This document shows positions 1-12,163 of a DNA stretch of 64,000 bases, in pieces. Position 1 is the first letter of the stretch, and every line of letters begins with the position of its first letter. This DNA is from Thalassovita mediterranea (GTDB lineage Bacteria > Pseudomonadota > Alphaproteobacteria > Caulobacterales > Hyphomonadaceae): NCBI GenBank assembly GCA_019448215.1, contig CP080408.1, positions 62,001 through 126,000 of the forward strand, in the 5' to 3' direction. Below the pieces are notes generated by a model. The model did not search any database, had not been told where the DNA came from, and saw only the letters and a list, made by a program, of their open reading frames with translations. Position numbers and translations under genes: made by a program.

Positions 1-2612
<2,612 letters not shown>

Positions 2613-2691
2613 CTTTAGTTCCGTTTCTTGCCGGCCACTCCGTCCTGCAGCATGCAGATCCGGCGGCGGCTTGCCACCTGAAACGCGAGCA

Positions 2692-2722
2692 CGCGGCGGA
2701 ACCCGTAAGGGGCTCCGCCGCG
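2692..2722 (-). other. Hairpin between rplL and rpoB (attenuator or processing site)
   Basis: An inverted repeat, CGCGGCGGA/TCCGCCGCG, continues after one mismatch into CCC/GGG around a 5-base loop. It has no T-tract, so it is not a complete intrinsic terminator. In E. coli the rplL-rpoB spacer holds a partial terminator and an RNase III site that lower rpoBC expression relative to L7/L12; this hairpin sits where such an element would be. The function is inferred from position. Confidence 0.5.
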
Positions 2723-2787
2723 CTATTTACTCTACAGAGATGATGCCTCGCGCAGACACCACCCCTTAATTGTAAGCCGGAACCGGC

Positions 2788-3165
2788 TTACTTGATTTCA
2801 ACCTTGGCACCAGCTTCTTCGAACTTCTTCTTGAGTTCTTCTGCTTCGTCCTTGGAAACGCCTTCCTTGATTGGCTTCGGAGCGCCTTCGACGAGCTCCT
2901 TGGCTTCTTTCAGGCCAAGACCGGACACGACTTCGCGCACGACCTTAATGACGTTGATTTTCTTGTCGCCGCCATCGGTCAGGATAACGTCGAATTCGGT
3001 TTTCTCTTCAGCTGCTGCTGCGTCGCCGCCGCCAGCTGCTGGACCGGCCATAGCAACAGCTGCTGCTGCTTTGATGCCGCGCTCTTCGAGATAGTCGTTG
3101 AGCTCTTTTGCTTCGAGGATGGTGAGGCCGAGAAGTTCGTCACCAAGTTTTGCAATATCTGCCAT
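2788..3165 (-). CDS. rplL: 50S ribosomal protein L7/L12
   Basis: Stalk protein of the large ribosomal subunit that recruits and activates translational GTPases. The 125-residue length is typical. The N-terminal dimerisation helices ([20 protein letters not shown]) are followed by an Ala/Gly-rich hinge at about residues 33-53 and then the C-terminal domain with [20 protein letters not shown] and a lysine-rich end. It lies 64 bp downstream of rplJ on the same strand; the two are normally co-transcribed, with L10 binding L7/L12 dimers. Confidence 0.98.
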   Translation of the reverse strand: MADIAKLGDELLGLTILEAKELNDYLEERGIKAAAAVAMAGPAAGGGDAAAAEEKTEFDVILTDGGDKKINVIKVVREVVSGLGLKEAKELVEGAPKPIKEGVSKDEAEELKKKFEEAGAKVEIK

Positions 3166-3229
3166 TTGTCTGATCGACTTTCTTGTTCAAAAATAAGAGG
3201 TGTTCTGGTTTCGCGTTGTCTAGCTGACG

Positions 3230-3745
3230 CTATGCCGCTGCCTGCTCGCCGATGACCTTGATCGCTCCAGCAAGACCTTGGCCCGGCGCATTGACGCGCT
3301 GGATGATCTGGCTGGCCTGACCTGTCAGGCGGGCAACAATGGTTGCAATCATCTCTTCGCGCGATGGCATCTTGGCGAGGGCTTCAACACCCGCACCGTC
3401 CATCACTTCGGCGCCCATGACGCCTCCGACGAGTTTCAGCTTATCATTGTCTTTGGCAAAATCGGCAGTCGCTTTTGCAGGGACCGTCGGGTCTTCTGCA
3501 TAGGCAATTGCCACCTGGCCAGTGAAGAGGCCCTGAGCCGCATCGCCGCCCTTGCCCTTGAGGGCAATCTTGGCAATCCGGTTCTTGACCACTTTAAGCC
3601 GCCCACCCTGCTCTCTGAGCGTGGTACGCAGCTTCGTCAGTTCCGCAACGCTCAAACCGGTATAATGCGTGACGACAACTGCACCGGAATTCTCGAAAAC
3701 TTCTTCGAGTTCCGCGAGCGCCGCCTGCTTTCCAGCTTTATCCAT
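3230..3745 (-). CDS. rplJ: 50S ribosomal protein L10
   Basis: Base of the ribosomal stalk; anchors L7/L12 dimers to 23S rRNA. It has 171 residues from MDKAGKQAALAELEEVFENS, with the typical GAVVVTHYTGLSVAELTKLR and LKVVKNRIAKIAL segments and an alanine-rich C-terminal end that binds L7/L12. The frame stays open a further 19 codons upstream, but the ATG at 3745 has GGAG about 9 nt before it and matches family length, so it was chosen. A long structured leader precedes it, as expected for an operon autoregulated by L10-L7/L12. Confidence 0.97.
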   Translation of the reverse strand: MDKAGKQAALAELEEVFENSGAVVVTHYTGLSVAELTKLRTTLREQGGRLKVVKNRIAKIALKGKGGDAAQGLFTGQVAIAYAEDPTVPAKATADFAKDNDKLKLVGGVMGAEVMDGAGVEALAKMPSREEMIATIVARLTGQASQIIQRVNAPGQGLAGAIKVIGEQAAA

Positions 3746-4097
3746 TACGGTTCTCCAGTTAAGGCGTCCGGCCCATCCGGGCGCCCGGGAATTCGCCTTC
3801 AACGGATCACTCCGCGTCCAGCGCCTGCCCAGGGCCTGGCGATACCAGACTGGCCGAAACGCGAATTCCGACAGCCTCTAATACTCGCCTCACCCCGTCT
3901 ATCATGGGATTTCTGGGCCCAAAGGGCACGACCCATGGTCTTGGACAGGAAAACGGGAGCCCCCCGATTTAGGTCGGTGGCCTCCCGTCAAGAGGGGTCT
4001 GTTAACGTGTAAACATTTTTGCCGCAACCCCTCGCCCGCACAAAAACTCAGACCGGTCAAGTAACCCGTATGAGATGAAACTGCGGGACGCCCGGCA
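3746..4097 (-). promoter_or_regulatory. Long untranslated leader of rplJL-rpoB (probable L10 leader)
   Basis: About 350 bases without a plausible gene separate the rplA terminator from rplJ. On the transcribed strand a hairpin at 3954-3987 pairs CGGGAG with CTCCCG and contains an inner CCGA/TCGG helix. Several further GC-rich foldbacks lie between 3800 and 3930. In many bacteria L10-L7/L12 represses its own operon by binding a structured leader, and position and length fit that. The exact transcription start and the L10 site were not identified. Confidence 0.5.
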
Positions 4098-4100
4098 ACG

Positions 4101-4129
4101 AAAAACGCCCGGGCCGTAAAGCCCGGGCG
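4101..4129 (-). terminator. Intrinsic terminator after rplA
   Basis: A perfect 9-bp stem CGCCCGGGC/GCCCGGGCG with a 6-base loop is followed on the minus strand by TTTTT. It lies 28 bp after the rplA stop and separates the rplKA unit from the rplJL-rpoB unit. Confidence 0.88.
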
Positions 4130-4157
4130 CTTGTCTGATTTGGCGTATCGTCAGGCC

Positions 4158-4859
4158 TTAGCCGACAGCAATTGCCTCAGCGGTGTCAACGCTGACACCT
4201 GGACCCATGGTCGAGGAAAGAGCGATCTTCCGGACATAGGTACCTTTGGCGCCCGACGGACGTGCCTTGACCAGCGCGTCGACGAAAGCCTTGAAGTTCT
4301 TCTCAAGGTCAGCTTCGGAGAAGCTGGCCTTGCCGATGCCGGCATGAATGATGCCCTGCTTCTCGACGCGGAACTCCACAGAGCCACCCTTCGCGTCGGC
4401 AACAGCCTTCGCAACGTTTGGCGTGACCGTACCGACTTTCGGGTTCGGCATCAGGCCGCGCGGGCCGAGAACCTTACCGAGACGGCCGACAACAGCCATC
4501 ATGTCTGGCGTCGCGATGACGCGGTCGAAGTCCATCATGCCGCCCTGGATCTGCTCCATCAGGTCTTCAGCACCAACAAAGTCAGCGCCAGCCTTCTGGG
4601 CTTCTTCTGCCTTGGCATCGCGGGCGAACACAGCGACGCGGACGTCCTTGCCGGTACCGGCAGGCATGGAAACCATGCCGCGGACCATCTGGTCTGCATA
4701 TTTCGGGTCAACGCCCAGATTGACGGCGACTTCGATGGTCTCGTCGAACTTGGAGGTTGCGTTGGATTTCACAAGCGAGATGGCTTCAGAAACGCCATAC
4801 ACTTTCTCGATGTCGACAGTGCCGTGAGCGGCGCGATATCTTTTTCCGTGCTTAGCCAT
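4158..4859 (-). CDS. rplA: 50S ribosomal protein L1
   Basis: L1 protein of the ribosomal E-site stalk; in E. coli it also represses translation of the rplKA mRNA. It has 233 residues from [16 protein letters not shown], the usual length. The signature region [20 protein letters not shown] is intact. An in-frame upstream ATG would add six residues (MWWNKN) that overlap the rplK spacer; the start at 4859 fits the family. It begins 4 bp after the rplK stop, so the two are translated as one operon. Confidence 0.98.
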   Translation of the reverse strand: MAKHGKRYRAAHGTVDIEKVYGVSEAISLVKSNATSKFDETIEVAVNLGVDPKYADQMVRGMVSMPAGTGKDVRVAVFARDAKAEEAQKAGADFVGAEDLMEQIQGGMMDFDRVIATPDMMAVVGRLGKVLGPRGLMPNPKVGTVTPNVAKAVADAKGGSVEFRVEKQGIIHAGIGKASFSEADLEKNFKAFVDALVKARPSGAKGTYVRKIALSSTMGPGVSVDTAEAIAVG

Positions 4860-4863
4860 GTTC

Positions 4864-5307
4864 TTATTCCACCACATTCAGGCCCATCGAGCGCGCAGAG
4901 CCTTTGATGATCTCTGTTGCGGCGTCGAGGTCCGTTGCATTGAGATCGACCATCTTGGCTTCTGCGATCTCGCGGCACTGGGCGATCGTCACCTTACCGG
5001 CGACGTCCTTGCCCGGCTGCTTTGCACCTGAGTTCGGTTTGCCGATCTTCAGGCCCGCAGCCTTCTTCAGAAGAACGCTCGCAGGCGGCGTCTTCGTGGT
5101 GAAGGTGAAGGACTTGTCCTGATAGTAGTCGATCACGACTGGGATCGGCAGGCCCTTTTCCATGCTCTCGGTCTTCGCGTTGAAGGCCTTGCAGAACTCC
5201 ATGATGTTGATGCCGCGCTGACCGAGCGCTGGACCAACTGGTGGAGACGGGTTGGCCGAACCGGCCGGGATCTGGAGCTTGAGCTGCCCCAGCAATTTCT
5301 TAGCCAT
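4864..5307 (-). CDS. rplK: 50S ribosomal protein L11
   Basis: Binds the GTPase-associated centre of 23S rRNA. It has 147 residues with the conserved N-terminal [20 protein letters not shown] segment and the C-terminal rRNA-binding domain ([20 protein letters not shown]). It is first gene of an rplK-rplA unit. In many proteobacteria secE-nusG lie directly upstream; here the upstream gene is an M48 protease with its own terminator, so this unit must start from its own promoter. Confidence 0.98.
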   Translation of the reverse strand: MAKKLLGQLKLQIPAGSANPSPPVGPALGQRGINIMEFCKAFNAKTESMEKGLPIPVVIDYYQDKSFTFTTKTPPASVLLKKAAGLKIGKPNSGAKQPGKDVAGKVTIAQCREIAEAKMVDLNATDLDAATEIIKGSARSMGLNVVE

Positions 5308-5450
5308 GTCATCCTCTCTGGCTTGTAAAGTGACCGGTGGTCTTTCGATCCGGCCGCCTGGTTTGAGGCCCCGTGGTCATGAGCCCGGTGATGGTCTTAA
5401 CCACCGGCACCTCCCACAGGTATTTCGCCCATTGCTGAGCGAAGCGCGCG
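5308..5450 (-). promoter_or_regulatory. Structured 5' leader of rplKA
   Basis: On the transcribed strand, a purine-rich GTGGGAGG is followed by a hairpin at 5385-5407 (CCGGTGG, loop, then CCATCACCGG read across the loop). Nearer the gene come GGATCGAAAGACC and a short pyrimidine stretch before the AGAGAGGAT ribosome-binding site. Leaders of rplK operons often carry an L1-binding or processing structure; that role here is inferred from position. No clear promoter boxes were assigned. Confidence 0.4.
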
Positions 5451-5458
5451 GTACACAC

Positions 5459-5490
5459 GAAAAGACCCGGCAGGTCAAGCCCGCCGGGTC
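5459..5490 (-). terminator. Intrinsic terminator after the M48 protease gene
   Basis: An 8-bp perfect stem GACCCGGC/GCCGGGTC with an 11-base loop is followed on the minus strand by TTTT. It lies 24 bp beyond the protease stop codon and insulates rplKA from upstream transcription. Confidence 0.75.
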
Positions 5491-5513
5491 AGCTATGGTC
5501 CTCACAGAAAGGC

Positions 5514-6329
5514 CTAGTAGCCCTTCTGCTGGATATAGTCGCGGATGCGCTGCTGTCGTACATCCGGGTTCGGGTGGGTCGACAGGAAGTCTGCGGTACG
5601 CTGGCTATTGCTCTGCTGCATCACTTCCCAGAGGCGGATCGCCGCGCGAGGGTCATACCCTGCCCGGACCATGTAATCGACACCCGCAAGATCGGCCTCG
5701 AGCTCGGCATTGCGGCTGTACGGCAGAACGACACCAAGGTTCGCGGCGACACTACCCAGCGCATTCACCTGGTTTGGATCGACGCCAAGTCCGCTGCTGC
5801 CGACGGCTGCTGCACCAAGCTGTACCGCGGTCGAGGCCGCTGCGGCGCGGGTCGCGCGCTGGTTCGCATGGCGATAGATCGCGTGCGCGACTTCATGGCC
5901 GAGCACGGCGGCAAGCTGGTCGTCATTCTCAACGAGGTTCAGAAGGCCGGTATAAACGCCCACACGGTTGCCCGGCATGACGAAGGCGTTCACCTCATTC
6001 GAGTTGAACACTTTCACGTCCCACTGCTCACCCGCCTTCGGAGAGGCCGCAGCGATACGGCGCCAGACATTCTGGACGCGCTGATAGGCTGCGCCAGAGC
6101 TGACGGTTGGGGTCTGGGACTGGAGTTGCTGCCAGGCTTGGGCAGAGGCCTGCGAGAGCTGGGCGTCATCATAAGCGGCAAACTGCTGCTCACCCGTATA
6201 CGGGTTCACGCTACAGGCGGCTGCAGCAAGGGTCAGAGACCCGGCGAGCGCCGCAAATAGCTTCCGATGAAGCTTGTCCTGCTTGCGCGACCCGCGCGAT
6301 ACGGCCTCAGCCTTGTAGTCGTTTGCCAT
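5514..6329 (-). CDS. M48-family zinc metalloprotease lipoprotein
   Basis: Exported Zn protease of the M48 group (relatives of BepA/LoiP/Oma1) that usually degrades or matures misassembled envelope proteins. It has 271 residues. The N-terminus is basic, followed by a hydrophobic segment and a lipobox LAAAAC with Cys39, so a lipoprotein is likely. The catalytic HEVAH lies at 145-149, and NAELEAD at 207-213 carries the third zinc ligand. GGGAG 8 nt upstream supports the start. There are no TPR repeats after the catalytic domain, so it is a short form. It is placed directly upstream of rplK but separated by a terminator. Which paralogue it is cannot be decided. Confidence 0.88.
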   Translation of the reverse strand: MANDYKAEAVSRGSRKQDKLHRKLFAALAGSLTLAAAACSVNPYTGEQQFAAYDDAQLSQASAQAWQQLQSQTPTVSSGAAYQRVQNVWRRIAAASPKAGEQWDVKVFNSNEVNAFVMPGNRVGVYTGLLNLVENDDQLAAVLGHEVAHAIYRHANQRATRAAAASTAVQLGAAAVGSSGLGVDPNQVNALGSVAANLGVVLPYSRNAELEADLAGVDYMVRAGYDPRAAIRLWEVMQQSNSQRTADFLSTHPNPDVRQQRIRDYIQQKGY

Positions 6330-6410
6330 CCGGTATCTCCCATTTGCGTGGATATTAGCCTGAATGGCTAAACTCGCAAATGACCGGTTCGTTCATTCAA
6401 CTCAGGAAAT

Positions 6411-7691
6411 TCAGGGCGATGCGATGAGTTGCCTTGCCTGGCTGACCCAGCCTTCCCGTTTGGCCTGACCGTCCAGGCCGAAGCTGCGGTCCACCCATTC
6501 AAGATGCTGGTCGGTCCAGCTGGCGATCTGCGCATAGTGCCAGATGCCGATCTCGTTGAGCTTGAGCTCTATGGACGAGCTAAGACCCGAAATCCGGGTC
6601 AGATCATCGGCCTGCCCATCGGCGGTCTGCTTTGCAGGCGGCTTGATCGGCGTCGGACGACTTGGTGGCACTGCAACTGCCGGAGCAGGCTTTTTAGGCG
6701 GAGCCGAATTCGCCAATGCCGAAAATGGGCTCGTGAACCGCGGACCGCGCGATGCAAGCCGGTCAGGAGATGTATCGGCAAGGCGAGGGCCAGGGGCAGG
6801 CTGCGCAGGGCGTGGCGGCGCCGAAGCAGTCGTCGATGCGGGCTTCGCGGGCGTGGCAGCGCCCTGCCCTGCAGCGGTCGCAGGTGTAGTTGGCGCCGCT
6901 GGCCGCGATGAAGGCTGGCCAAGATAGGCAAGCCGGCTCTCCAGATAACGGTTACGCCAGCGCAGGCGCGCCATCTCCTCGTCTCGCGCCTCAGCTTCTT
7001 CCTTCGACAGCTCTGGCGCAGACTGCACATCAGCTGGGGCCGGCTCCTTGCCTGATGAGTTGAGCGTCTCCTGCAGTTTGGCCTGAAGTGCTTCCGCACG
7101 AAGTCCAAGATAATTCGCAAGCCATGCGTCTTTCGAACTGTTGACCGCGGGGCTCTCTTGCACCTTCGCCGAAGAGACCTCCTTCGCCATGTGATGGAGG
7201 CGAAGCTCAACGTCGTGCATGCGAGCCTCGAGATACTCGTTTCGCGCAATCAGTGCGTTGCGCATCTCGGCTTCCGCGCTTGCTTTCGCAGATGCCTTTT
7301 GCTCGGCGGGGCCCTCACTCTCAGCCGGAGCTGGCGCGCTCAGCGTCTCTGGCGGCGCGGCCGCTTCTGCCTGCGCCTTAGGTGCCGCTTCCAGCCCTGC
7401 CCTAGCCGCAGCAAGCTCTGCCTGGAGCTTTTCGACCTGCGCCCTCAGGGCCGGATCTGCGCCAGCATCGGCGGCAGCCTTTGTTTCCGCCTTGAACTTG
7501 CGCTGCGCCGCAAACAGGCTGTCGAGCTCATCCTTCGTTTGCTGCAGCTCGAGCAGGGCAATATCGCGGTCGACAATTGCCCGCTGTTCAGCCGGGGATT
7601 TCTTCAGGCCACGCAGGATCCAGGCGAGTATAAAACCAAAGACGAGGGCCCCAGGCAGAATGTACCAGACATATTCATGAACCAAAGCCAT
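6411..7691 (-). CDS. Membrane-anchored coiled-coil protein with C-terminal helix-hairpin-helix domain
   Basis: Function unknown. The start at 7691 has GGGGAG 6 nt upstream and gives 426 residues: MALVHEYVWYILPGALVFGF opens a single N-terminal TM helix (about 7-27). Then come charged coiled-coil stretches, Ala/Pro-rich linkers, a second short coiled coil (EEMARLRWRNRYLESRL) and a long Pro/Ala-rich linker. The C-terminal module of about 65 residues contains DDLTRISGLSSSIELKLNEI and GIWHYAQIASWT. That module resembles the helix-hairpin-helix tail found on NuoE and other alphaproteobacterial proteins, which suggests nucleic-acid or protein binding at the inner membrane. The frame extends 27 codons further upstream without a ribosome-binding site. 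Confidence 0.75.
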   Translation of the reverse strand: MALVHEYVWYILPGALVFGFILAWILRGLKKSPAEQRAIVDRDIALLELQQTKDELDSLFAAQRKFKAETKAAADAGADPALRAQVEKLQAELAAARAGLEAAPKAQAEAAAPPETLSAPAPAESEGPAEQKASAKASAEAEMRNALIARNEYLEARMHDVELRLHHMAKEVSSAKVQESPAVNSSKDAWLANYLGLRAEALQAKLQETLNSSGKEPAPADVQSAPELSKEEAEARDEEMARLRWRNRYLESRLAYLGQPSSRPAAPTTPATAAGQGAATPAKPASTTASAPPRPAQPAPGPRLADTSPDRLASRGPRFTSPFSALANSAPPKKPAPAVAVPPSRPTPIKPPAKQTADGQADDLTRISGLSSSIELKLNEIGIWHYAQIASWTDQHLEWVDRSFGLDGQAKREGWVSQARQLIASP

Positions 7692-7871
7692 CCTGGGCTC
7701 CCCTGCGATGATGTTCGCGACATCGCACGCTTGTTTATGCCGCTCCGTCCCACGCGCCAGCTGCTCTGGCATCGCAGGTCGGTCGGCATTCCTGTCTTGA
7801 TTCTGCTACCAGACCGAACCCTGACGCCTGCGTCAATTGTCTTCCACCGCCCATCAGGCTACACGCCGCGC

Positions 7872-8684
7872 ATGTCATCGCCTCCTGAGATCATTTCGAG
7901 CACATCGAACCCGCTCATCAAGAGCCTTCGCAGCCTCGAGCGCAAGAAGGGCCGGGCCGAAACCGGCCTGTTCCTTGCTGAGGGCGCACGCCTCGTTGAG
8001 CAGGGTCTTTCCGCCGGATGGGAACTCGACAGCCTCGTCGTCTCGGCCTCTAGCGCAGAACGCTCCTTTGTACGCGATCTTGTCGCCCGCGCCTCTAAGT
8101 CCGGCGCACGCACCGTTCAGGTCACAGACCGCCTCGCCGGGCAGATCGCCCGCAAGGACAATCCACAGGCGGTCATCGGCGCGTTCAGACAGACCGCCCC
8201 AAAGCTTGGTGACCTCAGCGTACCGAAATCTTCACTCTGGATTGCGCTATACGAGGTCCGCGACCCGGGCAATCTCGGCACGATCCTGCGGACAGCCGAT
8301 TGCGCCGGCATCTCTGGCGTTCTCCTCATCGGCCAGTGCTGCGACCCATACAGCGTAGAGGCTGTGCGTGCATCCATGGGCTCTATCTTCGACATCCCGT
8401 TCGCGCGCAGCAGCTTTGACGACTTCAACACCTGGCGCATCGGCGAAGGCCTCTCCATGTTCGCTGCGAGCGTGAACGGAACGGTCCGTCATACGAAAGC
8501 TGACATGACAGGCCCAAGCATTATCCTGATGGGCAATGAGCAGGCGGGCCTTCCCGATGAAGTCGAAGCGAAATGTGATACGCTCTGCCTCATCCCGATG
8601 CGCGGCGGCGCCGACAGCCTCAACCTCGCGCAGGCCACCGCCATCATGACGTACGAAGCCTGGCGCCAACGGGGGTTTGCATGA
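7872..8684 (+). CDS. TrmH/SpoU-family RNA 2'-O-methyltransferase
   Basis: Probable SAM-dependent rRNA or tRNA ribose methyltransferase of the SPOUT class. It has 270 residues from MSSPPEIISSTSNPLIKSLR. An N-terminal substrate-binding part (KKGRAETGLFLAEGARLVEQ, typical of the RlmB/TrmH-like L30e fold) precedes the knotted catalytic domain. The latter has motif 1 (VRDPGNLGTILRTADCAGI), motif 2 (IILMGNEQAGLPDE) and motif 3 (IPMRGGADSLNLAQATAIM). The target nucleotide cannot be told from sequence. The stop overlaps the next start by ATGA, so the two methyltransferases are translationally coupled. Confidence 0.9.
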   Translation: MSSPPEIISSTSNPLIKSLRSLERKKGRAETGLFLAEGARLVEQGLSAGWELDSLVVSASSAERSFVRDLVARASKSGARTVQVTDRLAGQIARKDNPQAVIGAFRQTAPKLGDLSVPKSSLWIALYEVRDPGNLGTILRTADCAGISGVLLIGQCCDPYSVEAVRASMGSIFDIPFARSSFDDFNTWRIGEGLSMFAASVNGTVRHTKADMTGPSIILMGNEQAGLPDEVEAKCDTLCLIPMRGGADSLNLAQATAIMTYEAWRQRGFA

Positions 8685-9568
8685 AGTACGAACAGACGCT
8701 TTTCCTCGCTGATAACTGGAAAGACTACGCCCTTCTCGACAGCGGCGACGGCATGAAGCTGGAGCGTTTCGGGAGCCAGACCGTCATCCGTCCGGACCCC
8801 CAGGCCTTCTGGCGACCCAACCAGCCCGTCAAAAGCTGGAAAGCTGATGCCTGGTTTGATGCCAAGGCGGGCGACGATGAGCGCGGCGAATGGCGGCGTC
8901 TCAATCCAAGGGCTCCTGACACCTGGCCGATGGAGTGGAACGGCATCCGCTTTGAAGCACGCCTCACACCCTTCCGTCACATGGGGGTCTTTCAGGAACA
9001 CGCGGTTCACTGGGCCTTTGCGCAGGAACAGCTCAAAAAGGCAGGCCGCCCGGCAAAAGTGCTGAACCTTTTTGGCTATACCGGCCTCATGTCGCTTGCC
9101 TGCGCGCAGGCTGGCGCGGAAGTCGTCCACCTCGACGCCAGCCCAAAGTCGAACGGCTTCGGCAAGGACGCCCAGTCCCTCTCTGGCCTGGATGACCGCA
9201 CGATCCGCTGGATCGCAGACGATGCGATGAAGTTCGTTGCCCGCGAACAGCGCCGCGGCAACCAGTACGATGCGATCATTCTGGACCCGCCAAAATTTGG
9301 CCGCGGCACCAAGAATGAAACATGGCGTTTCGAGGAGGACCTGCCCGGCCTGCTCGATGGCGTGGCGAGCTTGCTGGTGCAGAAGCCGCTCTTCGTCATC
9401 CTCACCGCCTATGCCGTCCGCCTGTCGCATATTGCACTGGCGCAGGCGCTGGGAGACCGGATGAAAGGATTCGGCGGCCGCATCGAAATGGGTGAGATGG
9501 CCCTGCCGGAAGAGAAAACCGGCCGCATGCTGCCCACCTCTATCTGCGCCCGCTGGCGCGCAGACTAG
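8681..9568 (+). CDS. Class I SAM-dependent methyltransferase, RlmI/RlmK-like
   Basis: A Rossmann-type methyltransferase of the family that methylates 23S rRNA cytosine or guanine. It has 295 residues. The SAM-binding motif is KVLNLFGYTGLMSLACAQAG, the acidic ribose-binding motif EVVHLDASPKS, and the catalytic motif IILDPPKFGRG. It lacks an N-terminal PUA domain such as full-length RlmI carries and instead has a short beta-rich N-terminus. It starts in the ATGA overlap with the TrmH-like gene. Its stop lies 3 bp from the convergent cckA stop. The RNA substrate is inferred from family only. Confidence 0.88.
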   Translation: MKYEQTLFLADNWKDYALLDSGDGMKLERFGSQTVIRPDPQAFWRPNQPVKSWKADAWFDAKAGDDERGEWRRLNPRAPDTWPMEWNGIRFEARLTPFRHMGVFQEHAVHWAFAQEQLKKAGRPAKVLNLFGYTGLMSLACAQAGAEVVHLDASPKSNGFGKDAQSLSGLDDRTIRWIADDAMKFVAREQRRGNQYDAIILDPPKFGRGTKNETWRFEEDLPGLLDGVASLLVQKPLFVILTAYAVRLSHIALAQALGDRMKGFGGRIEMGEMALPEEKTGRMLPTSICARWRAD

Positions 9569-9571
9569 GCT

Positions 9572-12163
9572 CTAGGCCGCCTCGCGTTCCTTACGCACGC
9601 CCAGTTGCTGCTTCACCTTTTCGGCAAGCTGGCGAACATTGAATGGCTTGGCGAGGAAGGTGATTTCCCGATCGTCGAGCTGTTTGGCGATATTCGGATC
9701 GGCATAACCCGACACGAAGATCACGCGCGCCTCGCCGAGATATTCCTGCGCCTCACGGATCAGCGTCGGCCCATCCATACCCGGCATGACGACGTCGGAG
9801 ATAACCAGATCGAATGCGCCCGGCTCATCCTCAAGGATTTCCAGCGCCTCTTCACCGTCGGCTGCCGATTCCACCTCGTAGCCGCGCGAGATAAGATGCA
9901 TGACAGCAATATCGCGCAGGCCCTTCTCGTCTTCGACCAGAAGGATACGGCCACGGCCGGAGATATCCATCGGGCGTGGTTCTTCTGTCGCCTCGACAGG
10001 CGCATCCTCTGCAGGCTGCGGTATGTCCTCTTCCTTCAGCGCAGGCAGGTAGATCTGGAAGGTCGTGCCCTCACCGACCTTGGAGATAGGACAGATATAG
10101 CCCTCCGACTGCTTGATGATGCCGTAAACGGTCGCGAGGCCGAGGCCCGTGCCAACGCCAACATCCTTGGTCGTGAAGAAAGGCTGGAAGATCTTGTTGA
10201 GGATATCGGTCGGTATACCGCAGCCGGTGTCCGCAACTTCGATCAGCAGATAGTCCCCATCATCAACATATGTGAAGCCCTTCTCATGGGCATCAGCGCC
10301 GGTGGCTGCGGACGTGCGGATCGTCAGCGAGCCGCCCGTGCGGCCCGACAGCAGCATGGCGTCACGCGCATTGGTAACGAGGTTGATGATCGCCGTTTCG
10401 AGCTGATTTATGTCCGCCTTGATGTACGGCAGGTTGCGCCCGTGAACGGTCTTGAAGTCGATACGCTCATCAAGGATTTGCTGCAGCAGGCGTGAGAACT
10501 CCGTCAGGAAATCTGTCGCATTCACGATCTCGCGCTTGAAGGTCTGCTGACGCGCATAGGCGAGCAGCATGCGGACGAGGTCCTTCGCCCGCACAGAGAA
10601 TTCGTAGATGCTCTTGATGTTTTCATAGGATGGGTCGCCAACCGGGTGGCGGGTCATCAGCTCATCATTGTTGAGCATGATACCGGTAAGAACATTGTTG
10701 AAATCATGCGCGACACCGCCAGCAAGCTGACCGATCGCCTGCATCTTCTCACCCTGCGCCAGACGGATCTCGAGATCCTTCTGTTCGGTAATGTCGATGA
10801 TGTAGGCAACCGACGGGCGTCCTGATGCATCCAGCGACACGAAGACGTTCACATTACGGGGTGGCTCGCCCGGAAGCTTCAGGCCGACCGGCTTGTCGAC
10901 GGCCTCAGCCAGTTTCGCAGCAATCTCATCGCTGTCTTCATCGGCTTCCTTCAGGAAAATGTCCGCAAATGCCCCGCCGGCTTCTGATGCTTCACTGAGC
11001 TCGCGAAGCGCGCGGTTGGCATCCACGATGCGCGCGCTCTCGACGCTGGCCCCTTCGAGTCGGGCAACGCCAAATGGTGCTTCATTGAATAGAGGGTCAG
11101 GCTCTGCCGAAGGCGGCCGCACAGCCACGGGCGCACTGAAGCGGCCCTCACGTTCTGCGGGCGCAAGCTGGGCCGACATCAGAATTGTGCGCCCCTGCGC
11201 ATTCACGCCCTTGCCGGACCATGATGTCAGCGCCTGCATCGGCAGCTCCACACCGTCCCTACCCCGGATCATGATGCGCGTTTGCGCCGGCATCTTGCTC
11301 TTGCGATCACGCCCCAGCATGCGCACGAACTCGGGGCGCATGATGTCATCAAGGCGCACATTACGCGCGGTCTCCGGAAGGCCGATGAGGTCACGCAGCC
11401 ACTTATTTGCATAGCTGATGCGCCCATCGGGGCGCGCGGCAAAAAAGCCAACAGGCGCGTCTTCCACATAAAGCGACTGCCCATCAGTAGCAGCACCACT
11501 CAGCGGCGCAGCACTCACTTCGCGCAGGCGCCACATGACGCGGCCACGCGGCAACGGAGCCACCATGGCTTCGTATTGCACGGTCTCGGCTTCCGGCCCA
11601 ACCGTCATTGCAGGAAGCGTTTCACTCAGCGGCTCACTGGTGCGCGCAGCACGCGACAGCCGGAAGACCGGCGCAGCCAGCCCCGGCATGGATGAGAACA
11701 GGCGGTCAAAGGAGACAGGCGCTGCCGTATCCTTGAGATTGGAGAGTATCCTACGCGACAGCTCGCGGTAGTGTTCGTTCGCCGCAATCGGCGCGCCGCC
11801 TGCATCTGCAACCAGCACCGCTTCGTCCAGCGCCTCGATCCAGCCAAAGCGCGGGCCCGCTGCATCGACTGCATCTGCGGCTGCGCCCCGTTGCGGAAAC
11901 AGGCCAAGCTTGCGCCCCGCGCCCTTCAGGATCCAGAGCAGGAAGACGATGAAGCCGGCCGCCATTGAGATGAGCAGCATCGGCCCGATGCCGCCAACCG
12001 CTTCCGGCCACGCAATTGCGACGCTTGCAGCGGCGACGGCCGCCAGAAGACAGCCCCAGAACAGCAATTGCAGCAGGTCTACCCGCGAGCGCTCGGCACC
12101 CTGCTCGGCATCTTGTAGCTGCCGCTCATCGCGGTCTTTGTTCTCAGGCAGCTGATCGGACAT
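9572..12163 (-). CDS. cckA: Hybrid sensor histidine kinase CckA (cell-cycle kinase)
   Basis: Membrane hybrid kinase that in alphaproteobacteria feeds phosphate through ChpT to CtrA and CpdR, controlling cell cycle and motility. It has 863 residues from [15 protein letters not shown]. Two TM helices (about 29-78) are followed by tandem PAS-type regions. The HisKA domain has [13 protein letters not shown] (His486), and the ATPase domain has the N box, GCGIP and [15 protein letters not shown] receiver domain is fused at the C-terminus, with phospho-Asp near 790 ([13 protein letters not shown]) and the conserved Lys in FLAKPF. This architecture and the HDFNN box are diagnostic. GGAG lies 10 nt before the chosen start; a 21-codon extension lacks a signal. 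The divergent neighbour is a cell-wall transpeptidase gene. Confidence 0.95.
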   Translation of the reverse strand: MSDQLPENKDRDERQLQDAEQGAERSRVDLLQLLFWGCLLAAVAAASVAIAWPEAVGGIGPMLLISMAAGFIVFLLWILKGAGRKLGLFPQRGAAADAVDAAGPRFGWIEALDEAVLVADAGGAPIAANEHYRELSRRILSNLKDTAAPVSFDRLFSSMPGLAAPVFRLSRAARTSEPLSETLPAMTVGPEAETVQYEAMVAPLPRGRVMWRLREVSAAPLSGAATDGQSLYVEDAPVGFFAARPDGRISYANKWLRDLIGLPETARNVRLDDIMRPEFVRMLGRDRKSKMPAQTRIMIRGRDGVELPMQALTSWSGKGVNAQGRTILMSAQLAPAEREGRFSAPVAVRPPSAEPDPLFNEAPFGVARLEGASVESARIVDANRALRELSEASEAGGAFADIFLKEADEDSDEIAAKLAEAVDKPVGLKLPGEPPRNVNVFVSLDASGRPSVAYIIDITEQKDLEIRLAQGEKMQAIGQLAGGVAHDFNNVLTGIMLNNDELMTRHPVGDPSYENIKSIYEFSVRAKDLVRMLLAYARQQTFKREIVNATDFLTEFSRLLQQILDERIDFKTVHGRNLPYIKADINQLETAIINLVTNARDAMLLSGRTGGSLTIRTSAATGADAHEKGFTYVDDGDYLLIEVADTGCGIPTDILNKIFQPFFTTKDVGVGTGLGLATVYGIIKQSEGYICPISKVGEGTTFQIYLPALKEEDIPQPAEDAPVEATEEPRPMDISGRGRILLVEDEKGLRDIAVMHLISRGYEVESAADGEEALEILEDEPGAFDLVISDVVMPGMDGPTLIREAQEYLGEARVIFVSGYADPNIAKQLDDREITFLAKPFNVRQLAEKVKQQLGVRKEREAA

